Assembly: GCF_028128615.1 (NCBI RefSeq)
Contig: NZ_AMDP01000018.1
Span: 186,001-250,000, forward strand
DNA from: Enterococcus sp. 5H
Lineage (GTDB): Bacteria > Bacillota > Bacilli > Lactobacillales > Enterococcaceae
Length of the DNA stretch: 64,000 bases
Direction of reading: 5' to 3'
Positions 9,159-17,367 of this stretch are shown one piece after another (position 1 is the stretch's first letter; every line of letters begins with the position of its first letter). The notes beneath the pieces were generated by a model. It was not told the DNA's origin, searched no databases, and was given only the letters and a program-made list of their open reading frames with translations. The translations under genes were made by a program, and so were the position numbers.

Positions 9159-9235
9159 GGTCTATTTTTATCTATAATTTGTAAAACTAAGGCCGCAAAA
9201 GCGAGCATTAGTGTCAATGTTTCAAATACAGACAT
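9149..9235 (-). CDS. holin-like type I toxin peptide, 28 residues
   Basis: A 28-codon frame on the minus strand encodes a peptide beginning MSVFETLTLMLAFAALVLQI and ending in a basic tail (DKNRPKK). It has one membrane helix and the MSVFE start characteristic of the putative holin-like toxin family of Firmicutes, whose members damage the cell membrane when not silenced by an antisense RNA. A GGAAG ribosome binding site lies 5-6 nt upstream of ATG 9235. The opposing antitoxin RNA and the 5' leader hairpin support the call. The name refers to family annotation; there is no sign of phage genes. Confidence 0.8.
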   Translation of the reverse strand: MSVFETLTLMLAFAALVLQIIDKNRPKK

Positions 9236-9257
9236 ACTTCTTCCTTACTGGAATAAA

Positions 9258-9273
9258 GCCTAGAACCATAGGC
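9258..9273 (-). promoter_or_regulatory. 5' leader hairpin of the toxin mRNA
   Basis: On the minus strand GCCTA and TAGGC form a hairpin with a 6-nt loop about 20 nt upstream of the toxin start codon. In related type I loci such 5' structures limit ribosome access; that role is inferred here. Confidence 0.45.
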
Positions 9274-9440
9274 ATCACCCCTTCTTCAGAGATTTAGCCA
9301 CCATCTTTTTCACTTTTCTACACTATTAATATACGCATTGACTAAGGAAATATATTTTTCTTCTACCAAATGCTAATAATAACCATTCCCTAATTTCCAT
9401 GTTACGTAGTAAAGATTCGTTGCAATTTAAAATAAAACAC

Positions 9441-9471
9441 TTGACTTGAAGTGCACTTTAAGGAATAGACT
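9441..9471 (+). promoter_or_regulatory. MerR-type promoter with 19-bp spacer upstream of the aldo/keto reductase operon
   Basis: TTGACT at 9441-9446 and TAGACT at 9466-9471 are 19 bp apart rather than 17, and the spacer holds the dyad GAAGTGCACTT. This is the architecture of promoters activated by MerR-family regulators, which untwist an overlong spacer. The spacer resembles sites of AdhR/NmlR-type aldehyde- or thiol-sensing regulators, by recollection. No MerR gene lies in the window. Confidence 0.7.
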
Positions 9472-9516
9472 ATAGTTGTTCCTATGAATAACGAAAGAAG
9501 ACAAGGAGGAAATTCA

Positions 9517-10500
9517 ATGAAATATGTAAAATTTGGTAATACAGGTATGGAAGTTTCACAACTTTGTTTAGGTGCTATGGGTTTTGGCGATCCAAATAGC
9601 GGGTTCCATGAGTGGGTGTTGGAAGAAGAAGAAAGCAAAAAAGTTATAAAAAAAGCACTAGATTTAGGCATTAATTTTTTCGACACTGCCAATGTATATT
9701 CTTATGGTGCAAGTGAACGTATCCTTGGAAAAGCGTTGAATGAATATGCTAATCGTGATGAAATCGTTGTAGCGACAAAACTATTTACCACAATGAAAAA
9801 AGACGTACCAAATAGCGGTGGATTATCAAGAAAGGAAATTTTCCATCAAATCGATGCTAGTTTAGAACGTTTAGGTATGGATTATGTAGATTTGTATATT
9901 ATTCATCGCTGGGATTATAATACGCCGATTGAAGAAACAATGGAGGCGCTACACGATGTAGTGAAATCAGGAAAAGTTCGATATATTGGTGCGTCGGCCA
10001 TGTTTGCTTGGCAATTTGCAAAAGCACAAGCAGTTGCAGAAAAAAATGGTTGGACAAAATTTGTTTCCATGCAAGACCATTTAAATCTTTTATACCGTGA
10101 AGAAGAAAGAGAAATGTTACCATTGTGTGAAGATCAAAAAATTGCTGTTACTCCTTATAGTCCTTTAGCCTCTGGACGTTTAACCAGAGATTGGGGTGCG
10201 CACACGAAGCGTTTTGAAACCGATACTACAGCGATGTCCAAATATGATACTACTGAACAACAAGATCGAATTATCGTTGAAAGAGTCGCTGAAGTTGCTG
10301 AAAAACGTGGCGTTGAGCGAGTACAGGTGGCACTTGCATGGTTACTTCAAAAAGCACCAGTTGTTTCACCGATTATTGGAGCAACGAAAGAAAGTCATTT
10401 AACTCAAGCGATGCCAGCCTTGGATCTAGTTTTAACTGAAGAGGAAGTAAAGTTTTTAGAAGAACCGTATGTTCCTCATGTCATTGTTGGTCATAAATAA
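9517..10500 (+). CDS. aldo/keto reductase
   Basis: This 327-residue protein belongs to the NAD(P)H-dependent aldo/keto reductase superfamily, probably the YajO/Tas-like group, reducing aldehydes or ketones in the cytoplasm. Family features include FGNTGMEVSQLCLGAMGFG at the N-terminus, DTANVYSYGASERILGKAL with the catalytic aspartate and tyrosine, a lysine in VVATKLF and the histidine in YIIHRWD. The frame opens at 9484, but ATG 9517 follows a perfect AAGGAGG. It heads a three-gene operon with a cupin and a CMD-like protein under a MerR-type promoter, suggesting response to reactive aldehydes or electrophiles. The substrate is unknown. Confidence 0.9.
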   Translation: MKYVKFGNTGMEVSQLCLGAMGFGDPNSGFHEWVLEEEESKKVIKKALDLGINFFDTANVYSYGASERILGKALNEYANRDEIVVATKLFTTMKKDVPNSGGLSRKEIFHQIDASLERLGMDYVDLYIIHRWDYNTPIEETMEALHDVVKSGKVRYIGASAMFAWQFAKAQAVAEKNGWTKFVSMQDHLNLLYREEEREMLPLCEDQKIAVTPYSPLASGRLTRDWGAHTKRFETDTTAMSKYDTTEQQDRIIVERVAEVAEKRGVERVQVALAWLLQKAPVVSPIIGATKESHLTQAMPALDLVLTEEEVKFLEEPYVPHVIVGHK

Positions 10501-10530
10501 AACTGATCTTGATACTAGGAGGAATAGGTA

Positions 10531-10956
10531 ATGGCAAAGTTTGAAGAAGTAAAAGACGGCGTAATTTTTCCAGTTGGAGATAAAAATGATGCGTATGCAA
10601 AATATTTTGTTGGACAAAGTTATTTAAAAAACTTGATTACAGACCCAAAGATTAATGTTGGTGTTGGAAATGTTACTTTTGAGCCCGGTTGTCGGAATAA
10701 TTGGCATATTCATCATGATGGATTTCAATTACTATTAGTGACTGGCGGCGAAGGTTGGTATCAAGAAGATGGAAAACCTGCTCAATTTTTAAAAGCTGGT
10801 GATACAGTAGTTACCCATGATGGAGTAAAGCATTGGCATGGCGCGGCTGAAGATAGTTGGTTTGAACATTTAGCAATTACAGCTGGGACACCTGAATGGT
10901 TGGAACCAGTTTCTGATGAGCTTTATAATCAATTAAAAAAATCAATTTCAAAATGA
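10531..10956 (+). CDS. cupin-domain protein
   Basis: A 141-residue single-domain cupin. The first cupin motif is visible as GCRNNWHIHHDGFQLLLVTGGEGWYQ and the second as GDTVVTHDGVKHWHGAAEDSWF, supplying histidines for a metal site. Such small cupins often accompany carboxymuconolactone-decarboxylase-like proteins and reductases. It sits 30 nt after the aldo/keto reductase behind AGGAGGAATAG. The reaction is not known. Confidence 0.85.
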   Translation: MAKFEEVKDGVIFPVGDKNDAYAKYFVGQSYLKNLITDPKINVGVGNVTFEPGCRNNWHIHHDGFQLLLVTGGEGWYQEDGKPAQFLKAGDTVVTHDGVKHWHGAAEDSWFEHLAITAGTPEWLEPVSDELYNQLKKSISK

Positions 10957-10965
10957 GGTGTTGTT

Positions 10966-11274
10966 ATGACAAAACAAACTGCTGGTCGAGACCAATTAGG
11001 TGATTTTGCTCCTAAATTTGCGGAATTAAATGATGATATATTATTCGGTGAAGTTTGGTCAAGAGAAACAGAACTTTCCGCTCGTGATCGAAGCATGATT
11101 ACCTGCGCTAGTTTACTAACACAGGGTGCACCACAATTAGAGGCTCATATGAAAATAGCTCACCAAAATGGTGTAACGAAAGAGGAAATGATTGAACTGA
11201 TTACCCACCTAGCCTTTTATACAGGGTGGCCCAAAGCTTGGTCAGCTTTTGGTTTAGCGAAAGAGATTTTCTAA
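10966..11274 (+). CDS. carboxymuconolactone decarboxylase-like protein
   Basis: A 102-residue all-helical CMD-family protein, with the family segment RDRSMITCASLLTQG followed by LEAHMKIAHQNGVTKEEMIE. It has no CxxC redox pair of the AhpD type, so a peroxidase-partner role is not supported by sequence. It starts 9 nt after the cupin gene and closes the operon. The role in aldehyde or aromatic detoxification is inferred from context only. Confidence 0.82.
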   Translation: MTKQTAGRDQLGDFAPKFAELNDDILFGEVWSRETELSARDRSMITCASLLTQGAPQLEAHMKIAHQNGVTKEEMIELITHLAFYTGWPKAWSAFGLAKEIF

Positions 11275-11294
11275 CGAGAAAAAAGCAAGATGGA

Positions 11295-11341
11295 AAAGCA
11301 TCAACCCAAACAGTTTAGTAGCTGTTTGGATTGATGCTTTA
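11295..11341. terminator. bidirectional terminator between convergent genes
   Basis: AAAGCATCAA and TTGATGCTTT flank an inner CAAACAG/CTGTTTG stem, giving a long hairpin between the CMD-like gene and the VOC gene. A-rich and T-rich flanks allow termination in both directions. Confidence 0.85.
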
Positions 11342-11344
11342 TTT

Positions 11345-11752
11345 TTAACCGATTAAATTAAAAGACCAAGCAATTCCAAATTTATCTGTTATTTGCCCAA
11401 AAAGATCTGACCATTCTGTTTTTTGCAAAGGCATAATATCTGCTGCGTCTTGAGAAAGCTTTTCAAAATAAGTCGTTAATTTACTGGCATCTGTTAGCTC
11501 GATTACTATGCCGATATTTCTACCATAAGGTACTTTACTCATAAAGCTTGGAGTATCTGAAAACATAAATGAATGACCTTCCACTTCAAGAACAGCATTC
11601 ATTACTAAATTTTGGCTTTTCTCATCCAAATCGGGCATCCCGAGACTTTTGTATGTAACCAAATTTTTGACTGTCACCTCAAAGGCTTCTTCGTAAAAAG
11701 TAATGGCATCCTGAGCTTGATCTTCAAACGTAAAATATGTTGCAATTGGCAT
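11345..11752 (-). CDS. VOC-family (PhnB/glyoxalase-like) protein
   Basis: A 135-residue vicinal-oxygen-chelate protein of the PhnB-like type. It begins MPIATYFTFEDQAQDAITFYEEAF, a typical start for the family, and contains GHSFMFSDTPS and a WSDLFGQITDKFGIAWSFNL ending. Ligand and reaction are not predictable. The frame runs to a GTG at 11764, but AAGGTGG sits correctly for ATG 11752. It is monocistronic and convergent with the reductase operon. Confidence 0.85.
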   Translation of the reverse strand: MPIATYFTFEDQAQDAITFYEEAFEVTVKNLVTYKSLGMPDLDEKSQNLVMNAVLEVEGHSFMFSDTPSFMSKVPYGRNIGIVIELTDASKLTTYFEKLSQDAADIMPLQKTEWSDLFGQITDKFGIAWSFNLIG

Positions 11753-11893
11753 TAAAATTACCACCTTTTTATTTTTATTTTAGCATACAAGAATTGAGTG
11801 AGGCAAAAAAAGTGGACCAGTTGAGGAGAATTAATTACAATAGAAAATTAAGTAAAACCGAAAAGTAGAGTTACTATTTCTAGCTCTTTCGGT

Positions 11894-11903
11894 GAAACGT
11901 TTT
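11894..11903. promoter_or_regulatory. putative upstream LacI-type operator
   Basis: GAAACGTTTT matches the promoter-proximal GAAACGTTTC palindrome at 11998 except for the final base and lies exactly 104 bp upstream of it, close to ten helical turns. It may allow repressor looping. Confidence 0.45.
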
Positions 11904-11949
11904 TATTATTATTTTTTCTTAATCTGGAATATATACCATTTTCAGCATA

Positions 11950-11987
11950 AGAAAACGCTTGCTTTTATGTTTATCACGAGTTATAAT
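11950..11987 (+). promoter_or_regulatory. promoter of the 1,2-beta-glucan operon with overlapping cre-like site
   Basis: TTGCTT (11959-11964) and TATAAT (11982-11987) are 17 nt apart. AGAAAACGCTTGCT (11950-11963), a cre-like sequence for CcpA, overlaps the -35 element and would permit catabolite repression. Confidence 0.75.
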
Positions 11988-11997
11988 CATTTTTGTA

Positions 11998-12007
11998 GAA
12001 ACGTTTC
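11998..12007. promoter_or_regulatory. LacI-family operator
   Basis: The perfect palindrome GAAACGTTTC sits just downstream of the predicted transcription start, where a bound repressor would block initiation. The likely ligand-responsive protein is the LacI-family regulator encoded at 20687. Confidence 0.65.
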
Positions 12008-12033
12008 ACTAAAATGATTAAGGGAGTGGCAAC

Positions 12034-13275
12034 ATGAAATCTTGGAAAAAACTTTGCTTATTAGGAACAATTTTAGTAACGACTGTAGGTGTGATGGCAG
12101 CCTGTTCTTCGGGAAAAAAAGAAAGCGCTTCAGACGAGTTAACCTTTTGGTATATGGGTGATGGGGATCAAGGAATAAAGCCAATTGTTGATGAATTTAC
12201 GAAGGAATCGGGTATTAAAGTGAAAATCCAAAGTATTCCTTGGTCAACTTCCAGAGATAAACTACTCACGGCAGTTGCTTCTAAAGAAGGTCCGGATGTC
12301 GTTCAAATGGGAACAACATATATGAGTGAGTTCGTAGATGCAGGAGCCTTGGTTGATATTACAGAAGATATAGAAAAAAGCGATGTTTTAAAAACAGATA
12401 ATTTCTTTGATGGTTCAGTAGCTACAACGAAGTTTGATGGACAATATTATGCAGTTCCTTGGTATACAGAAACTCGTGCACTTTATTATAGAAAAGATTT
12501 GCTAGAAAGTGTTGGCTATAAAGAAGCACCAAAAACATGGGACGAACTAGCGGATGCAGCTAAAAAATTAGCGGCACGTGGGGATAATAAATATGGTTTT
12601 AACGTGGAATTAAAAGAACCGACATTTGGGTTTATGTTTGCTCGCCAAAATGGCTCAGAGTTGTTTGATAAAGAGGGGGAACCAGTCTTTAATGAATCTG
12701 AGATGGTTGATGCATTAAAATACTTAGACAAATTAGTCCAAGATGGTTCTGCGCCCAAAACTGATCTAGGGTTAGAAATTGGTCAAAGTTTTGGTGGAGA
12801 CGGTGTTGTTCCTATGTTCATCAGTGGACCATGGATGATTAACAGTATTAAAGAATCTGCTCCTGATATCGATGGAAAATGGGGCGTAGCCGAATTACCA
12901 AAAGGACCTGTGAGTAATACATCTGTAACTGGTGGCGCAAACTTAGCAGTCTTCAGCAGCTCTAAGAAAAAAGATGATGCAATGAAATTGATTGAGTATC
13001 TGTCAAAACCAGAAAACCAAACAAAATTCTTTGAAAATACCAATTCACTTCCAACAAGTAAAGAATCATGGAACGCAGATGTCTTCAAGAGTGATCCGTT
13101 AATTTCTGTTTTCGGTGAACAATTAAATGAATCTCAACCTATGCCTTTATTAAAACAATGGGACGAGATTTCACAAAACTTTATGAAACAGTGGGAACAA
13201 GTTGTTGTAAGCGGCAAAAATCTCCAAGAAGCAATGGATGAACTAAATGAACAAACAGAAACGTTGATCAAATAA
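12034..13275 (+). CDS. sugar ABC transporter substrate-binding lipoprotein (probable 1,2-beta-glucooligosaccharide binder)
   Basis: This 413-residue extracellular binding protein has a lipoprotein signal peptide with lipobox VMAAC and acylated C24, followed by the family-1 solute-binding fold. It captures an oligosaccharide and delivers it to the two permeases encoded downstream. The genes that follow (GH3 and 1,2-beta-oligoglucan phosphorylase) suggest sophorooligosaccharides, as for Lin1841 of Listeria innocua. An AGGGAG-type ribosome binding site precedes the ATG. An attenuating hairpin follows the gene, probably allowing more binding protein than permease. Confidence 0.88.
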   Translation: MKSWKKLCLLGTILVTTVGVMAACSSGKKESASDELTFWYMGDGDQGIKPIVDEFTKESGIKVKIQSIPWSTSRDKLLTAVASKEGPDVVQMGTTYMSEFVDAGALVDITEDIEKSDVLKTDNFFDGSVATTKFDGQYYAVPWYTETRALYYRKDLLESVGYKEAPKTWDELADAAKKLAARGDNKYGFNVELKEPTFGFMFARQNGSELFDKEGEPVFNESEMVDALKYLDKLVQDGSAPKTDLGLEIGQSFGGDGVVPMFISGPWMINSIKESAPDIDGKWGVAELPKGPVSNTSVTGGANLAVFSSSKKKDDAMKLIEYLSKPENQTKFFENTNSLPTSKESWNADVFKSDPLISVFGEQLNESQPMPLLKQWDEISQNFMKQWEQVVVSGKNLQEAMDELNEQTETLIK

Positions 13276-13291
13276 AAGTAAGATGAAAAGT

Positions 13292-13373
13292 GGAATAAAA
13301 GCAGATGATCGATTGTTTATGACTGGTCTTTAAAGGACTGAAATGAACATAGCTTTTATTCCTTTTGTTTTTT
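13292..13373 (+). terminator. attenuating stem-loop between binding-protein and permease genes
   Basis: GGAATAAAAGC (13292-13302) pairs with GCTTTTATTCC (13352-13362) and is followed by TTTTGTTTTTT. An inner CTTTAAAG element lies in the long loop. Partial termination here would set the ratio of binding protein to membrane components. Confidence 0.65.
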
Positions 13374-13438
13374 AGCCTGACATTTCCTTAAATAAGGATA
13401 TTTCTGTTTGGCTTTCTATTTAGAAGGAGGTAACTAAC

Positions 13439-14323
13439 GTGAAAAAAACTAAAACACCTTACTTTTTTATTGGTCCAGCCGTGGCTTTATTACTTGTTTT
13501 TTCAATTATTCCCATCTTTATTGCAGTAGCAATCAGCTTCACTGATATGAGTTTAGCTGGATTAGCTGATTTTTCGAGAATCAATTTTATTGGTTTTGAT
13601 AACTATTTAAATATATTTGGCGACAAAGTTTTTGGGCAGGCGATGTTTAATACAGCTTATTACGTTATTATCGGTGTGCCGCTTGTGATTATTTTTTCCT
13701 TAGCTCTAGCAATTATGATTAACTTTGGTGAAAATAAATTCTTTTCTTTTATGCGTTTAGTTTTTTATAGTCCTTCGATTACAAATACGGTGGCTGTTTC
13801 AGTTGTATGGATGTATTTATATAATCCGACAATCGGTTTGCTTAATCATCTACTCTCTTACTTAAATATCGGCTCAGTTATGTGGTTGACAGATCCAAGT
13901 ACATCAAAAATTTCTTTAATCATTATTGCTGTATGGAAAGCGATTGGTTTAAACATGTTAATCTTTTTAGCAGCAATTCAAGGAATTCCCAAAGAATACT
14001 ATGAAGCAGCTGAGATAGATGGTGCAAATAAATGGCAGCAAATTATCAAAATCACTATTCCGTTACTAAAATTCTCAATTTTCTTTGTAACTGTGACAAC
14101 CTTAATAGGCTGGTTCCAATTCTTTGACGAACCATTTGTAATGACAAAAGGTGGACCTCTAGATAGTACATTATCAGTAGCCTTATTTATCTATCAAAGT
14201 GGTTTCCAATATAATAAATTTGGTTATGCAGCAGCAGGATCAGTAATCTTATTCATTGCCATAATCATCGTGACAAGTATCCAAATGAAAATTCAAACGA
14301 AACAAAAAGAAAATGAAGGGTAA
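13439..14323 (+). CDS. sugar ABC transporter permease (MalF/UgpA-like)
   Basis: A 294-residue integral membrane protein with about six helices and the binding-protein-dependent permease motif EYYEAAEIDGANKWQQIIK, which contacts the ATPase. It starts with GTG behind a perfect AGAAGGAGG. It pairs with the permease that begins 14 nt after its stop. No ATPase gene is present, so a shared MsmK/UgpC-type ATPase encoded elsewhere probably energises the importer. Confidence 0.92.
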   Translation: MKKTKTPYFFIGPAVALLLVFSIIPIFIAVAISFTDMSLAGLADFSRINFIGFDNYLNIFGDKVFGQAMFNTAYYVIIGVPLVIIFSLALAIMINFGENKFFSFMRLVFYSPSITNTVAVSVVWMYLYNPTIGLLNHLLSYLNIGSVMWLTDPSTSKISLIIIAVWKAIGLNMLIFLAAIQGIPKEYYEAAEIDGANKWQQIIKITIPLLKFSIFFVTVTTLIGWFQFFDEPFVMTKGGPLDSTLSVALFIYQSGFQYNKFGYAAAGSVILFIAIIIVTSIQMKIQTKQKENEG

Positions 14324-14337
14324 AAGGGGAGAACGAG

Positions 14338-15168
14338 ATGAAATCGCATAAAAATGCTCAAATGAGTTTTAAAGTTTTTATTGGTATCCTGCTAGGTGTT
14401 ATGGGTATTATGACCTTTTTCCCTTTTCTTTGGATGATTTTTTCTTCATTTAAAACGAATGCAGAAATCAATCAAATTGTACCTAGTTTATTTCCAAAAG
14501 AAGCAACACTAGATAATTTTAAAGAACTATTTTTTAGACTAAATTTTGGGACCTATCTTAAAAACACATTAATTATTACAGCTTGTTCATTTATCGGACT
14601 TTTATTGAATGCTATGGCTGGATATGGATTTGCTAAGTATGATTTTAAAGGGAAAAACAAATTATTCTTAATGGTTTTAGCAACGATGATGATTCCGGGA
14701 CAAGTAACAATGATTCCTGTGTATTTACTGCTAAATTCTGTTGGTTTAACGAATACACTAATCGGGATTGTCTTACCGGGTTTAGCGGGTGCATTTGGAA
14801 TCTTTTTATTCCGACAGTTTATGGGCACGATATCTAATGAAATGCTTGAAGCTGCTCGTTTAGATGGAGCAAGTGAATGGTATATCTTTTTCAAAATTAT
14901 TTTACCGGTAAGTCGTCCAATTTTAGCTGTTCAAGGAATTTTAACGTTTATTGGCGGTTGGAATTCATTCTTATGGCCGTTGATTATTGCCAATGATGAA
15001 AAATATTACACATTATCCGTTGGCTTACAATTATTACAAGGTCAACATGGAACAAATTATGCGCTGCAAATGGCAGGAGCCACATTTATGGTTATTCCAA
15101 TTCTAATCGTATTTGCCATTTTCCAAAAATACATTTTACAAGGATTCAATGTTTCAGGAATGAAATAG
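14338..15168 (+). CDS. sugar ABC transporter permease (MalG/UgpE-like)
   Basis: The second membrane subunit of the importer, 276 residues, with six predicted helices and the EAA-loop motif MLEAARLDGASEWYIFFK. It ends with the common QGFNVSGMK C-terminus seen in MalG-like permeases. Together with the preceding permease and the lipoprotein it makes an oligosaccharide importer for the cytoplasmic GH3 and GH94 enzymes encoded next. Confidence 0.92.
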   Translation: MKSHKNAQMSFKVFIGILLGVMGIMTFFPFLWMIFSSFKTNAEINQIVPSLFPKEATLDNFKELFFRLNFGTYLKNTLIITACSFIGLLLNAMAGYGFAKYDFKGKNKLFLMVLATMMIPGQVTMIPVYLLLNSVGLTNTLIGIVLPGLAGAFGIFLFRQFMGTISNEMLEAARLDGASEWYIFFKIILPVSRPILAVQGILTFIGGWNSFLWPLIIANDEKYYTLSVGLQLLQGQHGTNYALQMAGATFMVIPILIVFAIFQKYILQGFNVSGMK

Positions 15169-15205
15169 CGGTAAAGAAAACTATAGAAAAACAGGTGAAT
15201 AAAAA

Positions 15206-17353
15206 ATGGAACAAAAGCAACTAGAAGAATTATTACAGCAAATGACCTTAGATGAAAAAATTGGACAGTTATTACAACTAGCTGCTGAATTTTATTCAGA
15301 AAAAGCAGAAGAAAAAACTGGACCGATGACCAATCTTGGTTTAACGCATGATGATATTAATAATGCTGGGACAACACTAGGAATTTCTGGTGCACAAGAA
15401 GCAATTCGAGTTCAAAAGGAATATATGGCAAATAATCGCTTAGGGATTCCAACGATTTTAATGGCAGATATTATTCATGGTTTCCGCACGATTTTCCCAA
15501 TACCGCTTGGATTAGGTAGTTCATGGGACCCAGAAGTTGCTGAGAAAGTTGCGGAAGTATCTGCTAAAGAAGCGGCTGTATCCGGTTTACACGTAACATT
15601 TTCGCCAATGGTCGATTTAGTCCGTGATCCTAGATGGGGTCGTGTGATGGAATCAACGGGGGAAGACCCATTTTTAAATAGTCGTTTTGCAGAAGCGTTT
15701 GTTAAAGGATATCAGGGTGATGATCTAAAAAATGATTTCTTCCGTGTCGCTGCCTGTGTGAAACATTTTGCAGCATATGGTGCAGCAATTGGTGGTCGTG
15801 ATTATAACACAGTCAATATGTCTGAAAGACAATTGCGGGACAGCTATTTACCAGGCTATAAAGCAGCACTTGATGCGGGTGCAAAATTAGTGATGACATC
15901 ATTTAATACAGTCGATGGTATTCCGGCTACAGGTAATAAATGGTTATTTAGAGATGTTTTAAGAGATGAATTTGGTTTTGACGGTGTCGTTATTTCTGAC
16001 TGGGGCGCGATTATTGAGCTGATTCCTCATGGCGTGGCAGCAGATAAAAAAGAAGCGGCGGAACTGGCGATTAAAGCAGGTGTGGATATTGAAATGATGA
16101 CTACTTGCTATTCAGAAAATTTAAAAGAATTAATTGAGGAAAAACGCGTAGAAGAAGCGATTTTAGACGAAGCTGTTTTGCGGATTTTGACATTGAAAAA
16201 TGATTTAGGTTTATTTGAAAATCCTCATAGAGGTGCTGATGCAATTCTAGAAAAAGAAGTAGTATTATCTAAAGAAAATCGTGATGTAGCTAGAGATGTT
16301 GCTAAAAAATCGATTGTTTTATTGAAAAACGATGGCATTTTACCATTATCAAAACAAGATAATGTTGCGATTGTTGGACCAGCTGCCAATTCGAAAGATG
16401 TTTTAGGTGTTTGGTCATGGCAAGGGAAAAAAGAAGAAGCAGTTTCATTAGTTCAAGGAGCAGGTCAATTAGATGCTGATTATGTGACTGGTACGGAAAC
16501 CTTTGATTATTTTGAACCAACTCAAGCAGCAATTGATGAAGCAGTTACTTTAGCTAAAGGCGCTGACAAAGTTATTTTAGCATTAGGTGAAGAAGATTGG
16601 ATGAGTGGTGAGGCCTCAAGTCGTAGCGATATTCGTTTACCACAGGCGCAACTAGATTTATTCAAAGCTGTTCAAGAAGTAAATAAAAACGTCATTGTAA
16701 CGCTGTATAATGGTCGACCATTGGATTTACAAGGTATTGATTCTGCGAAGGCAATTGTAGAAGCGTGGTTCCCTGGTACAGAAGGTGGTGCAGCTTTGGC
16801 CGAAATTCTTTATGGAAAATATAATCCAAGCGGTCGTTTGAGTATGTCTTTCCCTGAAACAGTAGGGCAAGTCCCAGTATATTATAACTACGATAATACT
16901 GGTCGACCATACGTGCCAGGTGATGAAAAATATGTTTCGAAATATTTAGACGTTTCTAATTTCGCAAAATATCCTTTTGGTTTTGGTTTAAGTTATAGTG
17001 AATTTGTTTACACTGATTTAAAGTTTAGTGCGCATGAATTAGAGGCTGATGGCACAATCACAGTTTCGGTTACTATAGAAAATCAATCAGATACTGCTGG
17101 TCAAGAAACCGTTCAACTTTATATTCGTGATCTAGTAGGCGAAGTTGTTCGTCCAGTCAAAGAATTAAAAGGGTTTAAAAAAGTAAGCATACGACCACAT
17201 GAGCAAAAGACGGTTGAATTTACGATAAATGAAGAACTTTTACGTTATGTGCATAGCGATCAAAGCTACGGAAGTGACGCAGGAGAGTTCGAAGTAATGT
17301 TAGGATCAAGTAGCGTGACAGGATTATCTGGCACATTTAAATTATTGAAATAG
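15206..17353 (+). CDS. GH3 beta-glucosidase (probable sophorose/sophorooligosaccharide hydrolase)
   Basis: A 715-residue cytoplasmic glycoside hydrolase family 3 enzyme without signal peptide. The N-terminal TIM barrel contains KHFAAYGAAIGGRDYN and the nucleophile signature GVVISDWGA with D265. The alpha/beta sandwich domain follows (about residues 370-580), and a C-terminal fibronectin III-like domain (about 635-705) ends the protein. Its place beside a GH94 phosphorylase resembles Lin1840 of Listeria innocua, a beta-glucosidase specific for short 1,2-beta-glucans; that specificity is inferred from context. Confidence 0.9.
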   Translation: MEQKQLEELLQQMTLDEKIGQLLQLAAEFYSEKAEEKTGPMTNLGLTHDDINNAGTTLGISGAQEAIRVQKEYMANNRLGIPTILMADIIHGFRTIFPIPLGLGSSWDPEVAEKVAEVSAKEAAVSGLHVTFSPMVDLVRDPRWGRVMESTGEDPFLNSRFAEAFVKGYQGDDLKNDFFRVAACVKHFAAYGAAIGGRDYNTVNMSERQLRDSYLPGYKAALDAGAKLVMTSFNTVDGIPATGNKWLFRDVLRDEFGFDGVVISDWGAIIELIPHGVAADKKEAAELAIKAGVDIEMMTTCYSENLKELIEEKRVEEAILDEAVLRILTLKNDLGLFENPHRGADAILEKEVVLSKENRDVARDVAKKSIVLLKNDGILPLSKQDNVAIVGPAANSKDVLGVWSWQGKKEEAVSLVQGAGQLDADYVTGTETFDYFEPTQAAIDEAVTLAKGADKVILALGEEDWMSGEASSRSDIRLPQAQLDLFKAVQEVNKNVIVTLYNGRPLDLQGIDSAKAIVEAWFPGTEGGAALAEILYGKYNPSGRLSMSFPETVGQVPVYYNYDNTGRPYVPGDEKYVSKYLDVSNFAKYPFGFGLSYSEFVYTDLKFSAHELEADGTITVSVTIENQSDTAGQETVQLYIRDLVGEVVRPVKELKGFKKVSIRPHEQKTVEFTINEELLRYVHSDQSYGSDAGEFEVMLGSSSVTGLSGTFKLLK

Positions 17354-17367
17354 ATAGGAAGAGTTAG

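Noticed and set aside
9149-9235. Phage remnant suggested by the holin-like name of the toxin
   Set aside because: No lysin, tail or integrase genes nearby; the locus has the antisense RNA arrangement of type I toxin-antitoxin systems.
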